From assembly GCA_021778375.1 (NCBI GenBank), contig JAJYCM010000109.1, forward strand, positions 1 through 8,507: a DNA stretch of 8,507 nucleotides, in the 5' to 3' direction. Below, piece after piece: positions 1 through 6,728 of the stretch (position 1 is its first letter; the number at the start of each line of letters is the position of its first letter). The translations under genes and the position numbers were made by a program. Under the pieces are notes generated by a model. That model searched no databases. It was not told where the DNA came from and saw only the letters and a program-made list of their open reading frames with translations. This stretch comes from Bacteroidota bacterium (lineage in GTDB: Bacteria; Bacteroidota; Ignavibacteria; Ignavibacteriales; Ignavibacteriaceae).

Positions 1-1210
1 CAATCATATCATCTTCCATTAAATAGATAGCTTTTATTTGACCATCTTTAACAGCCTTAATAATGCCGTCCAAATCTAATCCGCCCTTGCCTGGGAATAT
101 ACCGACAGCTTTGGCGCCGAGCGAATTGGGTGTAACATCTCCCTGACGCAAAAAATTATCGCCAAAAGAAGTATCAATATGGTGAATAAAATCTATGTGT
201 TTTGTACCGATTATTTGAGTTGCAAATTTCGATAAGATGAAATTATCTTCGCAAGTAGTATAAGGTGAACCAATGAAGGCGATTTCATTTTTGGAATAAG
301 ATTTCAGTTCAGATGAAGCTGCTGCAAAAGCTTCATCCCAGCCGCTTCTAGCCAAAGCCCCTTTGCGGCGCAAATACGGGCTGTCAACTCTATCTTCGGC
401 ATTTATAAACTTATAAGTATTAATTCTTCCATGATCACACATCCAAAAACTGTTTACCTCATCATTTTGTCGCGGGGTTAATCTTAGCACCTGATTATTT
501 CTAACCTCCAAATTAATATTGCACCCTCTCGAACAGCCGTTGCAAATAGATTTAGTGGAAGATAATTCCCATACCCTGGCTTTAAATCTGAAATCCCTGC
601 TAGTTAAAGCGCCGACCGGACAAATATCCGTTACATTCATCGAGTAAGGGTTATCCAATTGTTTTCCGGGATAAGTTACAATTGTTACCCTATCACCGCG
701 TTTTATAAAAGTTAATTGAGATTCTTTTGCTATTTCATCGCAAAATCTTATGCAACGCGAACAAGAGATACAGCGATCACCGTCAAACATTACAAGCGGT
801 CCAAGAGGGACTCTTTTATCCTTATGAGCTTTTTCTTCATTAAACCTGCTTTCTCCATTACCATGAGAATAAGCATAATCTTGGAGCTTGCATTCACCTG
901 CTTCATCGCAAATAGGGCAATCTAAAGGATGATTTATAAGTTCAAATTCCATCACGGCATTCCTTGCGCTTAGGGCTTTATCTGATTCCGAATAAACAAC
1001 CATTCCTTCGGCAGCAAGAGTTGAGCACGCGATAGCAAGTTTAGGCATTTTTTCAATTTCAACAAGACAGACCCTGCAATTTCCGGAAATGGATAAACTT
1101 TCATGCCAGCAAAAATGTGGAATAGTTATTCCGCTTTTCTTTGCTGCTTGAATAATTGTTTGTCCTTGTTCAAATTCTATTTCTTTTCCATCTAAAACAA
1201 ATTTTGGCAT
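1..1210 (-). CDS. nuoG: NADH-quinone oxidoreductase subunit G, N-terminal 403 residues (3' end beyond window)
   Basis: This is the iron-sulfur subunit of respiratory complex I, which carries electrons from the NADH-oxidising module towards quinone on the cytoplasmic arm. The frame is open from ATG at 1210 to the left edge, so the C-terminus is missing. Cluster ligands are visible in family order: C34, C45, C48, C62 for the 2Fe-2S cluster N1b; H94, C98, C101, C107 (HPLDCPIC...C) for N5; C147, C150, C153 and C197 (DICPVGAL) for N4; and C223, C226, C230, C258 (CxxCxxxCx27C) for the bacterial N7 cluster. From about residue 280 the molybdopterin-oxidoreductase-like domain begins. An AAGG at 1218-1221 lies 7 nt before the ATG and supports this start. 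The gene upstream is ald rather than nuoE or nuoF. Ferredoxin-like hydrogenase or formate dehydrogenase subunits share the first domains, but the complete N1b-N5-N4-N7 series favours NuoG. Confidence 0.93.
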   Translation of the reverse strand, partial: MPKFVLDGKEIEFEQGQTIIQAAKKSGITIPHFCWHESLSISGNCRVCLVEIEKMPKLAIACSTLAAEGMVVYSESDKALSARNAVMEFELINHPLDCPICDEAGECKLQDYAYSHGNGESRFNEEKAHKDKRVPLGPLVMFDGDRCISCSRCIRFCDEIAKESQLTFIKRGDRVTIVTYPGKQLDNPYSMNVTDICPVGALTSRDFRFKARVWELSSTKSICNGCSRGCNINLEVRNNQVLRLTPRQNDEVNSFWMCDHGRINTYKFINAEDRVDSPYLRRKGALARSGWDEAFAAASSELKSYSKNEIAFIGSPYTTCEDNFILSKFATQIIGTKHIDFIHHIDTSFGDNFLRQGDVTPNSLGAKAVGIFPGKGGLDLDGIIKAVKDGQIKAIYLMEDDMI

Positions 1211-1248
1211 TAATTAACCTTAAATAAACTTGGAAATTTTATAATAAT

Positions 1249-1275
1249 TTTGCGGTAAGGAAAATTTACCGCAAA
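1249..1275 (-). terminator. Hairpin between ald and nuoG, possible weak terminator
   Basis: A perfect 10-bp inverted repeat (TTTGCGGTAA at 1249-1258 and TTACCGCAAA at 1266-1275) with a 7-nt loop starts 7 nt past the ald stop. On the minus strand it is followed by a mixed A/T stretch (ATTATTATAAAATTT) rather than a clean U-run. It could be a leaky rho-independent terminator, or a processing or attenuation hairpin that lowers nuoG expression relative to ald. I see no convincing promoter between it and nuoG. Confidence 0.5.
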
Positions 1276-1282
1276 GTAAAAA

Positions 1283-2398
1283 TTATTTTATAACCGAATC
1301 AACAGAGTGATATTCAAAATCAAAAGCTTCTGCAACTCCTTTGTAAGTAATTTTTCCGTCAATCATGTTCAAACCAAGTTTTATCTCTTGATTTGTTTTG
1401 ATTGCTGCCTCATATCCTTTATTGGCAATTTCCACAGCATAAGGAAGAGTTGCGTTTGTTAATGCTAACGTTGATGTATGAGGAACTGCGCCAGGCATAT
1501 TGGCTACACAATAATGAAGTACACCGTCAACTATAAAAGTCGGATTCTCATGAGTTGTAGGATGACATGTTTCAATACAGCCTCCTTGATCAACCGAAAC
1601 ATCAACAATTACAGAACCTTCTCGCATAATTTTTAACATCTCTTTTGTAACCAGCTTTGGAGCTTTTGTGCCGGGGATTAATACAGCACCAATTACCAGG
1701 TCTGCCTTTGAAAGTCCGGCACGGATATAATATTCATTAGACATCATAGTTGTGACATTCTTAGGCATAACATCATCCAAATATCTTAACCGATAAAGAT
1801 TATTATCAAAAATTGTAACCTTCGCACCTAGGCCAGCAGCAATTTTTGCTGCGTTAGTTCCAACAATTCCTCCTCCAAGTACCATTACTTCGGCGGGACC
1901 TGTTCCAGGCACGCCGCCTAACAAAATTCCTCTTCCGCCCATTGCCTGTTCTAAATACTTTGCGCCTTCCTGCGGAGCCATTCGTCCAGCAACTTCGCTC
2001 ATAGGGATTAATAAAGGCAAAGATTTATCCGCTTTTTGAACTGTTTCATAAGCAATAGCAATACACTTCGATTTCATCATTGCTTCGGTTAATTCTTTGT
2101 TTGCTGCAAAGTGAAAATAGGTGAATAAAATCTGTCCGTTTTTAATTAACTTATATTCTTGTTCAATAGGTTCTTTAACCTTCATAATCATATCGGCAGC
2201 GCTAAAAATTTCTTTTGGCGATGAAGCTATTTCTGCGCCTACTGTCTTATAATCTTCATCCGAAAAACCGCTTCCGACACCTGCGTTATTTTCGACAATA
2301 ACTTTATGTCCGTGTCTAATTAAAGTTAAAGCACCTACAGGTAATAGGGCAACTCTGTTTTCATTGGCTTTGATTTCTTTTGGAACGCCGATTAACAT
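1283..2398 (-). CDS. ald: Alanine dehydrogenase (NAD-dependent)
   Basis: The enzyme reversibly deaminates L-alanine to pyruvate and ammonia with NAD+ in the cytoplasm, linking alanine use or synthesis to the NADH pool. The 371 residues match the family's usual 370-373. The start MLIGVPKEIKANENRVAL is typical of Ald. The residues known from the Mycobacterium enzyme fall at the same numbers here: substrate-binding R15 and K75 (KVKEP) and catalytic H96 (YFHF) and D270 (SVDQGG). The dinucleotide-binding loop GGGIVG lies at 175-180, with an acidic D198 after the second strand for NAD ribose binding. N300-M301 and the PGAVPHTST segment complete the nucleotide site. A strong GAGAGG ribosome site (2405-2410) sits 6 nt before the ATG. 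The gene starts 23 nt after the M16 peptidase stop, so the two are probably co-transcribed. Saccharopine dehydrogenase and transhydrogenase alpha are related folds, but the length and residues fit Ald. Confidence 0.97.
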   Translation of the reverse strand: MLIGVPKEIKANENRVALLPVGALTLIRHGHKVIVENNAGVGSGFSDEDYKTVGAEIASSPKEIFSAADMIMKVKEPIEQEYKLIKNGQILFTYFHFAANKELTEAMMKSKCIAIAYETVQKADKSLPLLIPMSEVAGRMAPQEGAKYLEQAMGGRGILLGGVPGTGPAEVMVLGGGIVGTNAAKIAAGLGAKVTIFDNNLYRLRYLDDVMPKNVTTMMSNEYYIRAGLSKADLVIGAVLIPGTKAPKLVTKEMLKIMREGSVIVDVSVDQGGCIETCHPTTHENPTFIVDGVLHYCVANMPGAVPHTSTLALTNATLPYAVEIANKGYEAAIKTNQEIKLGLNMIDGKITYKGVAEAFDFEYHSVDSVIK

Positions 2399-2421
2399 AT
2401 TATACCTCTCGTTTTGTTCAG

Positions 2422-3678
2422 CTATGCAGCTGATTTTAGTAATACATTTTTTGATTTTATAATCAGCTTAACGAATTTGTTTTCGTTAAGCAACTGGTTT
2501 GCAGCTTCAAGGATTTTTTCGCTTGTTACCGCATCGATACTCTTAATAATTTCTTCTGTTGACTTTACTCTATTAAAATATAATTCTGATTGAGCCATCC
2601 TGGTCATTCTGTGCGATGTGCTTTCCAGGCTTAGCAGCATACCGCCCTTCAAAGATTCCTTAGCTTTACTTAATTCCCTGCCGGAAATTTTTGTATCTCT
2701 AAGTTTTTTTAATTCTTTAGAGATTATGGTTAGCGCTTTATCAAGCATTTTTTCATTCGTCGATAAATAGATGCCGAATGTTGAGATATCATAAAATGAA
2801 TTTAGAAAAGAATTTATTTGATAGGCTATCCCGTTTTTTTCACGAACAGATTGAAATAGTCTTGAGCTGCTTCCCTCTCCTAAAATTTGATTTAACACCG
2901 CGACATAAATTCGAGACTCATTTTTATAGCCTTGAGCTGTCGTCCCGAGTATAGCATGAACCTGTTGGATTTCTTTTTCTATAAACTCTAATTTTGGTAT
3001 GATAGAATTACCGGAAATATTTTTCCTTTTAATAGGTGAATAGCCAAGATCAACATTAAAATATTTTTGTGCTAACTTAATAATTTCTTTATGATCAACT
3101 TCTCCGGAAGCTGCTATTAAAAGCCGGTTAAAGCCATACTTTTCTTTTACAAAGTTAAATAAATCAAGCTGTGAAAATCCCTTAATGTTCTTTTCCGTGC
3201 CGATAATCGGATATGCCAGACTGTTTCCTGAAAATATTGCCTCTTCAAACTTATCAAAAATTAATTCTTCGGGGTTATCATTTATATCATTTAATTCGTC
3301 AACAACAACGCTTGCTTCCTTCGTAATTTCCGTAGGCTTAAAAGCTGGCTGTTGAACCATGTCCGCGAGAACATCAAAAGTTTTTTCAAGATGCTCGCTT
3401 AGTCCGCGACCATAATAGCAAGTATGTTCCTTTGAGGTAAATGCATTCAGGTAACCGCCGAATGATTCAATATCATCTGCAATTTTTTTTGCCGATCTTT
3501 TTTTAGTTCCTTTAAAAAGCATATGTTCGATAAAATGCGTTATTCCGTTGTTCTTTGCATTTTCATCGCGTGAGCCAACATTAAACCAGAATCCCAGCGA
3601 AAAAGATTTCACGTAAGGAATCGATTCTGAAATTATTTTAATTCCGTTAGGAAGGATCGTCTTATTATAGTGATTCAA
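2422..3678 (-). CDS. M16 family zinc metallopeptidase (processing-peptidase-like, TTG start)
   Basis: This belongs to the M16 (pitrilysin/mitochondrial processing peptidase) family, subfamily B size, at 418 residues. The inverted zinc motif HFIEH is at 48-52, with E51 as catalytic base. The third zinc ligand is probably E128, 75 residues on, within the VVVDELNDINDNPEE segment. The C-terminal half carries the substrate-positioning R/Y pair (VREKNGIAY, R279 and Y286) and the glycine-rich LGEGSSSRLF loop. No signal peptide is seen, so it is probably cytoplasmic. Bacterial homologues resemble Bacillus YmxG; their natural substrate is usually unclear. The start is TTG at 3676-3678. No ATG, GTG or other TTG lies between it and the in-frame TGA at 3700-3702, and NHYNKTILPNG aligns with the usual family N-terminus. 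No Shine-Dalgarno is evident. A sigma70-like promoter lies about 39-67 nt upstream. Together with ald it forms a two-gene unit. Confidence 0.93.
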   Translation of the reverse strand: MNHYNKTILPNGIKIISESIPYVKSFSLGFWFNVGSRDENAKNNGITHFIEHMLFKGTKKRSAKKIADDIESFGGYLNAFTSKEHTCYYGRGLSEHLEKTFDVLADMVQQPAFKPTEITKEASVVVDELNDINDNPEELIFDKFEEAIFSGNSLAYPIIGTEKNIKGFSQLDLFNFVKEKYGFNRLLIAASGEVDHKEIIKLAQKYFNVDLGYSPIKRKNISGNSIIPKLEFIEKEIQQVHAILGTTAQGYKNESRIYVAVLNQILGEGSSSRLFQSVREKNGIAYQINSFLNSFYDISTFGIYLSTNEKMLDKALTIISKELKKLRDTKISGRELSKAKESLKGGMLLSLESTSHRMTRMAQSELYFNRVKSTEEIIKSIDAVTSEKILEAANQLLNENKFVKLIIKSKNVLLKSAA

Positions 3679-3976
3679 ATCGTTTTTTCTGAAAATGTGT
3701 CAAAAATTTCTTGTGAAATATAGAGAAATGGCTTTATGTAGTCAAGGAAAGATAGTGTTCGCTACATCATTAGTCCTTGGTTATTAACTATTGGTAATTC
3801 GTAATTAACTCAAGTTGACTGTCTTTGAAGGTAAGCTTTTAAAACGACAGATTTATATTGTTCATAACAAGTAGCCAAGATTTCAAGTCGTGAGTTGCTT
3901 AACCTAAAACCTTATTTATTAACCGTTTCAACAGTTTTTTTATACCTAAATAAGAACAATCGGTTAACTATGGCAA
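3679..3976. other. Intergenic region between GH47 and M16 genes
   Basis: These 298 bases hold no open frame I can support. Besides the promoter at 3717-3745, there are two imperfect direct repeats, GGTTATTAACTATTGGTAATT at 3779-3799 (21 bp, of the form GGTTA-ACTA-TGG-AATT) and a shorter version at 3962-3978 that overlaps the GH47 stop. A 7-bp inverted repeat (TTAACCG at 3919-3925, CGGTTAA at 3961-3967) encloses 35 nt. It is too open, and lacks a U-run, to be a convincing terminator for GH47. Confidence 0.5.
3717..3745 (-). promoter_or_regulatory. Sigma70-like promoter for the M16 peptidase-ald unit
   Basis: On the minus strand TTGACT (3740-3745) is separated by exactly 17 nt from TATATT (3717-3722). 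Each hexamer is one base off consensus. Transcription would start near 3710 and give a leader of about 30 nt before the TTG start at 3678. The -10 also reads TATATTTC, one base from the Bacteroidota -7 element TAnnTTTG, so the match does not depend on one sigma factor type. This is inference from motif spacing only. Confidence 0.55.
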
Positions 3977-5374
3977 TTAATTAAATCTTATTAGCGCATG
4001 TGCTTCCGTATTAAAAATGACCGAATTAAAGTTTAGGGTATTTGAAGACGCAAACATTAAGTAAAGATATTTTAAAGTTTCCGCAAGAAAAAAACTTTGC
4101 ATTTCATCATCTTTTTCTTTTGTAATCACGCTCTTTAATCCTGAATAACCATCATCGGTTCTGCAATATTTTACAATGCTGTCAAAATAAGTTTTTCCCA
4201 TTTGTAAATATTTTTCATTATGGGTGTAATGATATAAATAGTAAGCAGACTCAATATTTTCCGGTCTTAATACATATTGCGGCGATATAATTTTCATCGA
4301 ATTATAATTTATTTCTTCGGGTTCAATTCCTGCGAGATTCCACATTTTATAACATGAAGCCTGAAGAGCTTCGGCTCTATTAATGTCGCCGCTTAGAGCT
4401 AACTCTGCACCAAAGAACGCATCGAGTGATCCGAATAATGTTGATGTCCTTTTACCGGTATTCATATTTACCTGTCTATACCAAAATCCGGTTGAAGCCG
4501 AGTCTGCAAGATATTTATTTACTGCTTTTATACTTTCTTTCCACATTCTTTTGCAATCTTTATCTCCGAATAATTTCCAGCTTTTCAAAAGATATTCATA
4601 ATAAGAATCTATTCCACCGCTTATATGGCTTTCCGAATCTATCCATTTTCCTGTTTCAACATTTATAGATGAACCAACAAGTCCAATCTTTGACCGGTGA
4701 TTGTACAATTCCACTAAGGCTTTTTTTGCTTTGTCATAATAAATAGGATTGTCCGTAAGCTTACTTAGAGTTCCAAATTCAATTAAACAAGAGCCAATCT
4801 CAGCAGGATTACTAACTTCGCCTTTTACTTCACCAGTTTTCAAATTCACATAACGGTAAGGCATGCCAGTTTTTGTATTGAAAACTGGTAAAAGCCTGTT
4901 TGCAAGGTCTTCCGCTAATTTTAGAAATCTTTTATCGTGAGTAAGCTCATAGCCTGAAAGTAAACCGCCTTCAAGCCTTATATTTATTTCAAAAAACTTG
5001 ACAGAAATATTTTTGTCGAATGATAATTTCTCGAAGATTAATCTTTTCGTTTCGTCTGCTTCTTTTTTTAGTCCCATAAGAACCATAGTATCGAATGCAT
5101 CAACAGGAGTCATCAGCAAAGAAGTACCGTACCAATCAAAATAAGTTTTACTGACTGGCTTAAGCTCATCGTGCCCCCATGCATATTTCTTATATCCGTC
5201 CCACGCATTAATAAATTCGGCTTTAACTTTTGCCGCCATTTCTTTCTTATCAATTTTTTCATTTGTAGTATAAGGATTTTCTTTTGAACCAGCTTTTGCA
5301 AGAATATTTATGTTAGGCAATAATAAAATTGAAGTTACAATAAAAATCAAAATAGACATTTTTTTTGAGTTCAT
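3977..5374 (-). CDS. Glycoside hydrolase family 47 alpha-mannosidase, exported
   Basis: GH47 enzymes are inverting, Ca2+-dependent exo-alpha-1,2-mannosidases, best known from eukaryotic N-glycan trimming. The family signatures run through all 465 residues: AWDGYKKYAWGHDEL (57-71), VDAFDTMVLMGL (91-102), FEINIRLEGGLLSGY (128-142), PAEIGS (190-195), GGIDSYYEYLLK (253-264), YVLRPENIESAYYLY (367-381), DEMQSFFLAETLKYLYL (423-439) and FNTEAH (454-459). By comparison with human ER mannosidase I, E129, D256 and E372 correspond to the catalytic acids and T456 to the calcium-binding threonine, so it looks active. A Sec signal peptide is likely at 1-28 (basic start, hydrophobic 7-26, ILAKA before the cut), so it should act in the periplasm or outside. 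AAGGA (5382-5386) lies 7 nt before the ATG. A decayed GH92 mannosidase lies directly upstream. Expected substrates are alpha-1,2-mannosides such as high-mannose glycans or mannan. Confidence 0.93.
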   Translation of the reverse strand: MNSKKMSILIFIVTSILLLPNINILAKAGSKENPYTTNEKIDKKEMAAKVKAEFINAWDGYKKYAWGHDELKPVSKTYFDWYGTSLLMTPVDAFDTMVLMGLKKEADETKRLIFEKLSFDKNISVKFFEINIRLEGGLLSGYELTHDKRFLKLAEDLANRLLPVFNTKTGMPYRYVNLKTGEVKGEVSNPAEIGSCLIEFGTLSKLTDNPIYYDKAKKALVELYNHRSKIGLVGSSINVETGKWIDSESHISGGIDSYYEYLLKSWKLFGDKDCKRMWKESIKAVNKYLADSASTGFWYRQVNMNTGKRTSTLFGSLDAFFGAELALSGDINRAEALQASCYKMWNLAGIEPEEINYNSMKIISPQYVLRPENIESAYYLYHYTHNEKYLQMGKTYFDSIVKYCRTDDGYSGLKSVITKEKDDEMQSFFLAETLKYLYLMFASSNTLNFNSVIFNTEAHALIRFN

Positions 5375-5409
5375 TAGGCATTCCTTAATTAAAAATATAC
5401 TCCTTAATT

Positions 5410-5589
5410 TCAGTTAATCATTGATGGAGAAAAATCCTGCTTTTCACTTCCCCATCTTTTATTCGGTTTATCTCCCATTGTCAAAATTAATGTACCGCCC
5501 TCAAGAATTTCCTTATGATAAATATAAGAGTGATATAATTGTTTTCCATTCAACTCAGCGGATTAAATAAATTTATTTTTTTAAGATGC
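5410..5589 (-). pseudogene. Decayed C-terminal fragment of a GH92 alpha-mannosidase
   Basis: The minus strand encodes about 60 codons that read as the end of a GH92 (Ca2+-dependent exo-alpha-mannosidase) protein. KNKFI, a stop, then SAELNGK matches the family's NKYIQSAxLNGK segment. IYHKEILEGGTLILTMG and DKPNKRWGS match the near-terminal H-E-I-x-x-GGTL-x-x-x-MG and PNKxWG blocks. The frame ends at a natural-looking stop (TGA, 5410-5412). TAA at 5563-5565 stands where the family has Gln and is one change from CAA. Another TAA at 5581-5583 follows ALA-SER. The remaining ~700 residues of such an enzyme are absent: accA ends only 186 nt further on. Its end lies 35 nt before the GH47 start, as if the two genes once formed an operon. 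The identification rests on recalled family motifs, not on a search. Confidence 0.8.
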
Positions 5590-5775
5590 TTAGCTCATCA
5601 ATATTTGCAATAATGACTTAGCTGAGAGGAACATCCTCTTTGATGCTTTTTAGCAATGTATTTAAATTAGTTAGATAAAAAAACATGGTGTGTTATATTG
5701 AAAAGCTGGAATATTGGTAATAAATATTTCATTTATAAATAGATTTAGGAGAAATCGACGGATGAGTAACTAACT
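5590..5775. other. Gap between accA and the GH92 relic, no supported gene
   Basis: These 186 bases presumably contain the junction left by the loss of the GH92 gene body. The only start-to-stop frame of note is a 22-codon minus-strand ORF (ATG 5684-5686, TAA 5618-5620) reading MFFYLTNLNTLLKSIKEDVP plus LS. After its stop the same frame stays open for 14 more codons to 5573, including ANIDELSILKK. I do not recognise it, and there is no ribosome site before it. A short hairpin (AGAGGA 5625-5630, TCCTCT 5634-5639, loop of 3) lies within it. No clear accA terminator is seen. Confidence 0.4.
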
Positions 5776-6726
5776 TCATTCCACATACTCACCCATCTTT
5801 CCGAACTTTTCAAGTCTGCCATCGATTAATTTTTCCGGTTTAATTTTAATCAGCAGTTCAATTTCTTCCTTAAGCACAGCTTTTAGGTTGTTTGCAGCTT
5901 GCAGGTGGTCTTTGTGTGCGCCACCGAGCGGTTCGGGGATAATGCGGTCAATTAATCTTTGTTCAAATAGATCAGGGGCAGTCAGTTTTAAGGCCTCGGC
6001 TGCCTGCTCTTTGAAATCCCAACTTCTCCATAAAATGCTTGAGCAGGATTCAGGACTGATCACTGAGTACCAGCAATTTTCCAACATTAAAATTCTATCA
6101 CCTACGCCGATTCCAAGCGCCCCACCGCTTGCGCCTTCTCCTATTATAACAACAATAATTGGCACACGCAGACGGCTCATTTCAAAAAGATTCCTTGCGA
6201 TGGCTTCAGCCTGTCCTCTTTCCTCGGCTTCAAGCCCAGGGAAGGCACCGGGAGTATCAATCATCGTAATAACAGGCTTATTAAATTTTTCAGCAAGCTT
6301 CATTAAACGAAGAGCTTTCCTGTAACCTTCAGGATTAGGCATTCCAAAATTTCTAAAAACATTTGATTTAGTATCGCGTCCTTTTTGATGCCCGATAATC
6401 ATGACTTTATATTCATCGATAGCGGCAAAACCTCCGACGATAGCTTTATCATCTTTAAATCCTCTATCGCCGTGAAGCTCAACAAAATTATTTGTCATTG
6501 CGTATATATAATCAAGAGTGTAAGGGCGGTCGGGGTGGCGTGCAAGCTGTACACGCTGCCAGCGGGTCAAGTCTTTATAAACGCTTTCTTTAATTAGCTT
6601 CGCCTTTTCTTCGATCATCATGATCTCATCTTCAATATTTATTTTATCTGAAAGTTTTTTCATTTCTTCAAGCTTGGCTTCAAGTTCTGCGATTGGTTTT
6701 TCAAAATCCAAAATTGTTTTTGCCAT
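5776..6726 (-). CDS. accA: Acetyl-CoA carboxylase carboxyltransferase subunit alpha
   Basis: AccA pairs with AccD to move the carboxyl group from carboxybiotin to acetyl-CoA, giving malonyl-CoA for fatty acid synthesis in the cytoplasm. The 316 residues match the usual ~319. An N-terminal coiled helix (about 4-50) precedes the crotonase-fold domain with GHQKGRDTKSN (112-122), DTPGAFPGLEAEERGQ (157-172), GEGASGGALGIG (196-207, oxyanion-forming glycines) and SPESCSSILWR (224-234). I place the start at ATG 6726 (MAKTILDFEKPIAELE), the family's conserved beginning, with GGA a few bases upstream. An in-frame ATG at 6747 would add seven unconserved residues and overlap the preceding gene by 19 nt. 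From 6726 the gap to the upstream glycosyltransferase stop is 2 nt, so the two are translationally close and likely co-transcribed. accD is not in the window. Confidence 0.97.
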   Translation of the reverse strand: MAKTILDFEKPIAELEAKLEEMKKLSDKINIEDEIMMIEEKAKLIKESVYKDLTRWQRVQLARHPDRPYTLDYIYAMTNNFVELHGDRGFKDDKAIVGGFAAIDEYKVMIIGHQKGRDTKSNVFRNFGMPNPEGYRKALRLMKLAEKFNKPVITMIDTPGAFPGLEAEERGQAEAIARNLFEMSRLRVPIIVVIIGEGASGGALGIGVGDRILMLENCWYSVISPESCSSILWRSWDFKEQAAEALKLTAPDLFEQRLIDRIIPEPLGGAHKDHLQAANNLKAVLKEEIELLIKIKPEKLIDGRLEKFGKMGEYVE

Positions 6727-6728
6727 AA

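Noticed and set aside
716..925. 69-codon plus-strand open frame inside nuoG
   Set aside because: It is antisense to the N4/N5 cysteine motifs of nuoG, which are clearly the coding frame.
3919..3967. TTAACCG/CGGTTAA inverted repeat as GH47 terminator
   Set aside because: The loop is 35 nt and no U-run follows on the minus strand.
4383..4668. Two overlapping plus-strand open frames inside GH47
   Set aside because: They are antisense to conserved GH47 motifs and have cysteine/leucine-rich, low-information composition typical of shadow frames.
5460..5495. TTGACA with 17-nt spacing to TAAAAG on the minus strand upstream of GH47, as a promoter
   Set aside because: The -10 matches only 4 of 6 bases and the -35 falls within codons of the GH92 relic (Leu-Thr-Met), so it may be chance; not strong enough to list as a feature.
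5625..5639. AGAGGA-ACA-TCCTCT hairpin as accA terminator
   Set aside because: The stem is only 6 bp, has no U-run on the minus strand and lies about 140 nt past the accA stop.
5888..6325. 145-codon plus-strand open frame antisense to accA
   Set aside because: It lies wholly within the conserved accA coding sequence, resembles no protein family and has no separate upstream signals; it is a shadow frame.
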